A DNA stretch of 7,576 bases from Thermoproteota archaeon (GTDB lineage: Archaea; Thermoproteota; EX4484-205; JAAOZP01): the NCBI GenBank assembly GCA_025059435.1, contig JANXDK010000020.1, positions 1-7,576 of the forward strand. Reading direction: 5' to 3'. The notes under the pieces were generated by a model that worked only from the letters and a program-made list of their open reading frames with translations, did no database searches and was not told where the DNA came from. Below are positions 6,009 to 7,576 of the stretch, piece after piece. Made by a program: the position numbers and the translations under genes. Every line of letters begins with the position of its first letter. Position 1 is the stretch's first letter.

Positions 6009-7148
6009 GTGGAGAAAAACAAGAATGGTAGGAAGAAGAAAAAGGCTATTATAGTTCTTGCAGATGGCACTGTTGTTCACGGGGAGGGCTTCGGTGCTGT
6101 GGGTGAAGTAGATGGCGAGTTCGTTTTCAACACCGGCATGGTCGGCTACGTTGAGTCTATAACTGACCCTTCCTACTGGGGGCAAATACTCATCCAAACA
6201 TATCCGCTGATAGGCAATTATGGAGTAAATCCGGAAGACTTTGAATCCGACAAGCCTAAGATAAGAGGCTTCGTGGTGAGAGAATGCATAGAGACGCCTA
6301 GTCACAAGAATTCAGTAATGTCACTACCAGAATGGTTAGAGAAGGAGTCAATACCGGGCATTTCAAGGGTAGACACTAGGATGCTTACACAAAGGATAAG
6401 GGTTAAGGGAACGCAACTCGGAATTTTGAAAGTTTATTACGAAGATGAGAGCATAGACGTTGATGAACTCTTAGAGAAGGCTAAAAGAGTTCATGATCCT
6501 AACAGGAGGAATCTTGCTGCAGAAGTCTCTACAAAGAATATTATCGAGCATGCTCCGATTAAGGAAAACGGCTTAAGTATCGTGCTCATGGACTTTGGCG
6601 TTAAGAAGTCTATTATACTAAACCTATTAAAACTGGGTTTCAGAGTAATCCAGGTTCCGCACGACACTAGAGTAGATAAAATAATGGATTTGGAACCAGA
6701 CGGAATCTTGGTTTCAAACGGGCCTGGAGATCCTGCGATACTGGACTATGCCTTCAAAACAATAAGAGGATTGATCGAATATGGTATCCCAATATTCGGA
6801 ATATGCTTAGGGAATCAATTGATCTCCCTCGCCCTTGGAGCAAGTACCTACAAGCTGAAGTTTGGCCATAGGGGTCAGAACCATCCCTGCATAGACCTTG
6901 AAACAGACAGGGTTTGCATAACAAGCCAGAACCACGGTTTCGCAGTCAGCAAGGAAAGCATCGAAGATTCTAGACTAAAGCTTACTCACCTCAATGTAAA
7001 CGATGGAACGGTTGAGGGAGTTGAAATGGAGGGTAAGCCTGTCTTTGGCGTACAGTTCCATCCTGAGGCTTCACCAGGACCTTTAGATGCTAGAGTATAC
7101 TTTGAGAAGTTCATGAAATTGGTTGAAAAGAGTAAAGGGATAGTCTGA
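6009..7148 (+). CDS. carA: Carbamoyl-phosphate synthetase, small (glutaminase) subunit
   Basis: Hydrolyses glutamine and channels the ammonia to the large subunit CarB for carbamoyl phosphate, which feeds PyrB and arginine synthesis. From GTG 6009 the protein has 379 residues, close to the 382 of E. coli. The N-terminal CarA domain starts at AIIVLADGTVVHGEGFGA and holds FNTGMVGYVES (40-50). The class I glutamine amidotransferase domain begins near MDFGVKKSI (194-202). It carries the nucleophile Cys266 in FGICLGNQ, GHRGQNHP (286-293), SQNHGFAV (306-313), and His351 and Glu353 in FHPEASPGP, matching E. coli Cys269, His353 and Glu355. The frame stays open back to GTG 5916, but that start would lie upstream of the TATA box and add 31 non-conserved residues. 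A Lys-rich stretch (KNKNGRKKKK) precedes the fold. No carB follows within the window. Confidence 0.94.
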   Translation: MEKNKNGRKKKKAIIVLADGTVVHGEGFGAVGEVDGEFVFNTGMVGYVESITDPSYWGQILIQTYPLIGNYGVNPEDFESDKPKIRGFVVRECIETPSHKNSVMSLPEWLEKESIPGISRVDTRMLTQRIRVKGTQLGILKVYYEDESIDVDELLEKAKRVHDPNRRNLAAEVSTKNIIEHAPIKENGLSIVLMDFGVKKSIILNLLKLGFRVIQVPHDTRVDKIMDLEPDGILVSNGPGDPAILDYAFKTIRGLIEYGIPIFGICLGNQLISLALGASTYKLKFGHRGQNHPCIDLETDRVCITSQNHGFAVSKESIEDSRLKLTHLNVNDGTVEGVEMEGKPVFGVQFHPEASPGPLDARVYFEKFMKLVEKSKGIV

Positions 7149-7576
7149 CGGGTTTAGGAGAATATTTTCCAAGAAAACCAAATACGGATATTTTGCATTT
7201 GGAATGATAATGCTTCTAATAATACGAGAATGAAAATAACCGGTATACAACCCATAATAAAAACCGATGTGATTTTTGCTTTAAACGTAATTAAAATATG
7301 AAGTTACTCAGAAAATTAATATTTTTCCAGAAGCAAAGGCCAGAGTAAGTAAAAACATTTCTAAAGCAATAGCAAGCTCTAGGATAAAATAATGGCGGGG
7401 AAGGTTAGAATAAACGAGGGTCTTTCTTACTTGATTTCTGAATAGACCAAAGAAGAATTTTTAGACATATAGTTATTTAGTGTTGTCGAAATGCGAAACC
7501 TTAGTCCTAATGCTTGACTTAGATAGATGAGAGAAAAGGAATCTAAAAATTGAAGAGCATCAGCCTATTAGGGTTA
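7149..7576. other. AT-rich region without a supported gene
   Basis: The 428 nt after carA contain only short stop-limited frames: 23 codons from ATG 7230 (+), 17 codons from ATG 7392 (+, MAGKVRINEGLSYLISE), 33 codons at 7154-7255 (-), which would be hydrophobic, and 45 stop-free codons at 7427-7564 (-) without a start. None resembles a family I know, and none has a ribosome site I trust. Just after the carA stop is an imperfect palindrome (7157-7170), then a CCAAAT/ATTTGG stem with a 13-nt loop (7178-7202). Short T-runs nearby (7164-7168, 7190-7194) could help termination. I see no tRNA, repeat array or recognisable remnant of carB or pyrI. Confidence 0.5.

Noticed and set aside
5988..6305. 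105-codon minus-strand open frame opposite the carA start
   Set aside because: It overlaps the conserved CarA N-terminal domain and the carA leader; the translation shows no family features.
7154..7255. 33-codon minus-strand frame with a hydrophobic N-terminal half
   Set aside because: AT-rich DNA often translates to hydrophobic residues, and there is no ribosome site, promoter or known small-protein pattern. The frame is also stop-free upstream of its ATG, so even the start is arbitrary.
7501..7576. Possible C/D box guide RNA near the right edge
   Set aside because: A partial C-box-like AGATGA occurs, but I find no proper RUGAUGA with paired CUGA boxes at the right spacing.
1..7576. A previously undescribed defence or mobile system
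   Set aside because: All substantial frames belong to known amino acid or pyrimidine synthesis families; there are no integrases, transposases, direct repeat arrays or toxin-like genes.

Overview
The window looks like a piece of an archaeal chromosome. The evidence is TATA-box promoters, a probably leaderless first gene with GGAGG-type ribosome sites on internal genes, heavy use of AGA/AGG and ATA codons, and an aspartate carbamoyltransferase of the type common in archaea. A Thermoproteota-like or deep-branching archaeal lineage is my best guess, but no rRNA or other marker is present to place it.

Layout. Positions 1-477 (+) hold the 3' half of a branched-chain amino acid aminotransferase gene (ilvE), cut by the window edge. 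Positions 513-5900 (-) hold a compact pyrimidine operon, read from right to left: pyrF, pyrE, pyrB, pyrK, pyrC, pyrD. The first five genes overlap or nearly touch. pyrD follows after a 75-nt AT-rich spacer that may carry its own promoter. Positions 5901-6008 form a divergent promoter region with one TATA-like element facing each way. carA, the glutaminase subunit of carbamoyl-phosphate synthetase, runs rightward from 6009 to 7148. Positions 7149-7576 are AT-rich and contain no gene I can support.

How the genes work together. CarA releases ammonia from glutamine for carbamoyl phosphate synthesis. PyrB joins carbamoyl phosphate to aspartate, PyrC closes the ring to dihydroorotate, and PyrD with its iron-sulfur flavoprotein partner PyrK oxidises it to orotate. 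PyrE adds ribose phosphate and PyrF decarboxylates OMP to UMP. Every catalytic step of UMP synthesis is covered except the large synthetase subunit CarB. The ATCase regulatory chain PyrI is also missing.

I see no mobile element, CRISPR array, defence module or unknown system here. The points worth a second look are the missing carB and pyrI, the carA start site, the unusual active-site residues of PyrE, and a perfect palindrome just upstream of pyrD.
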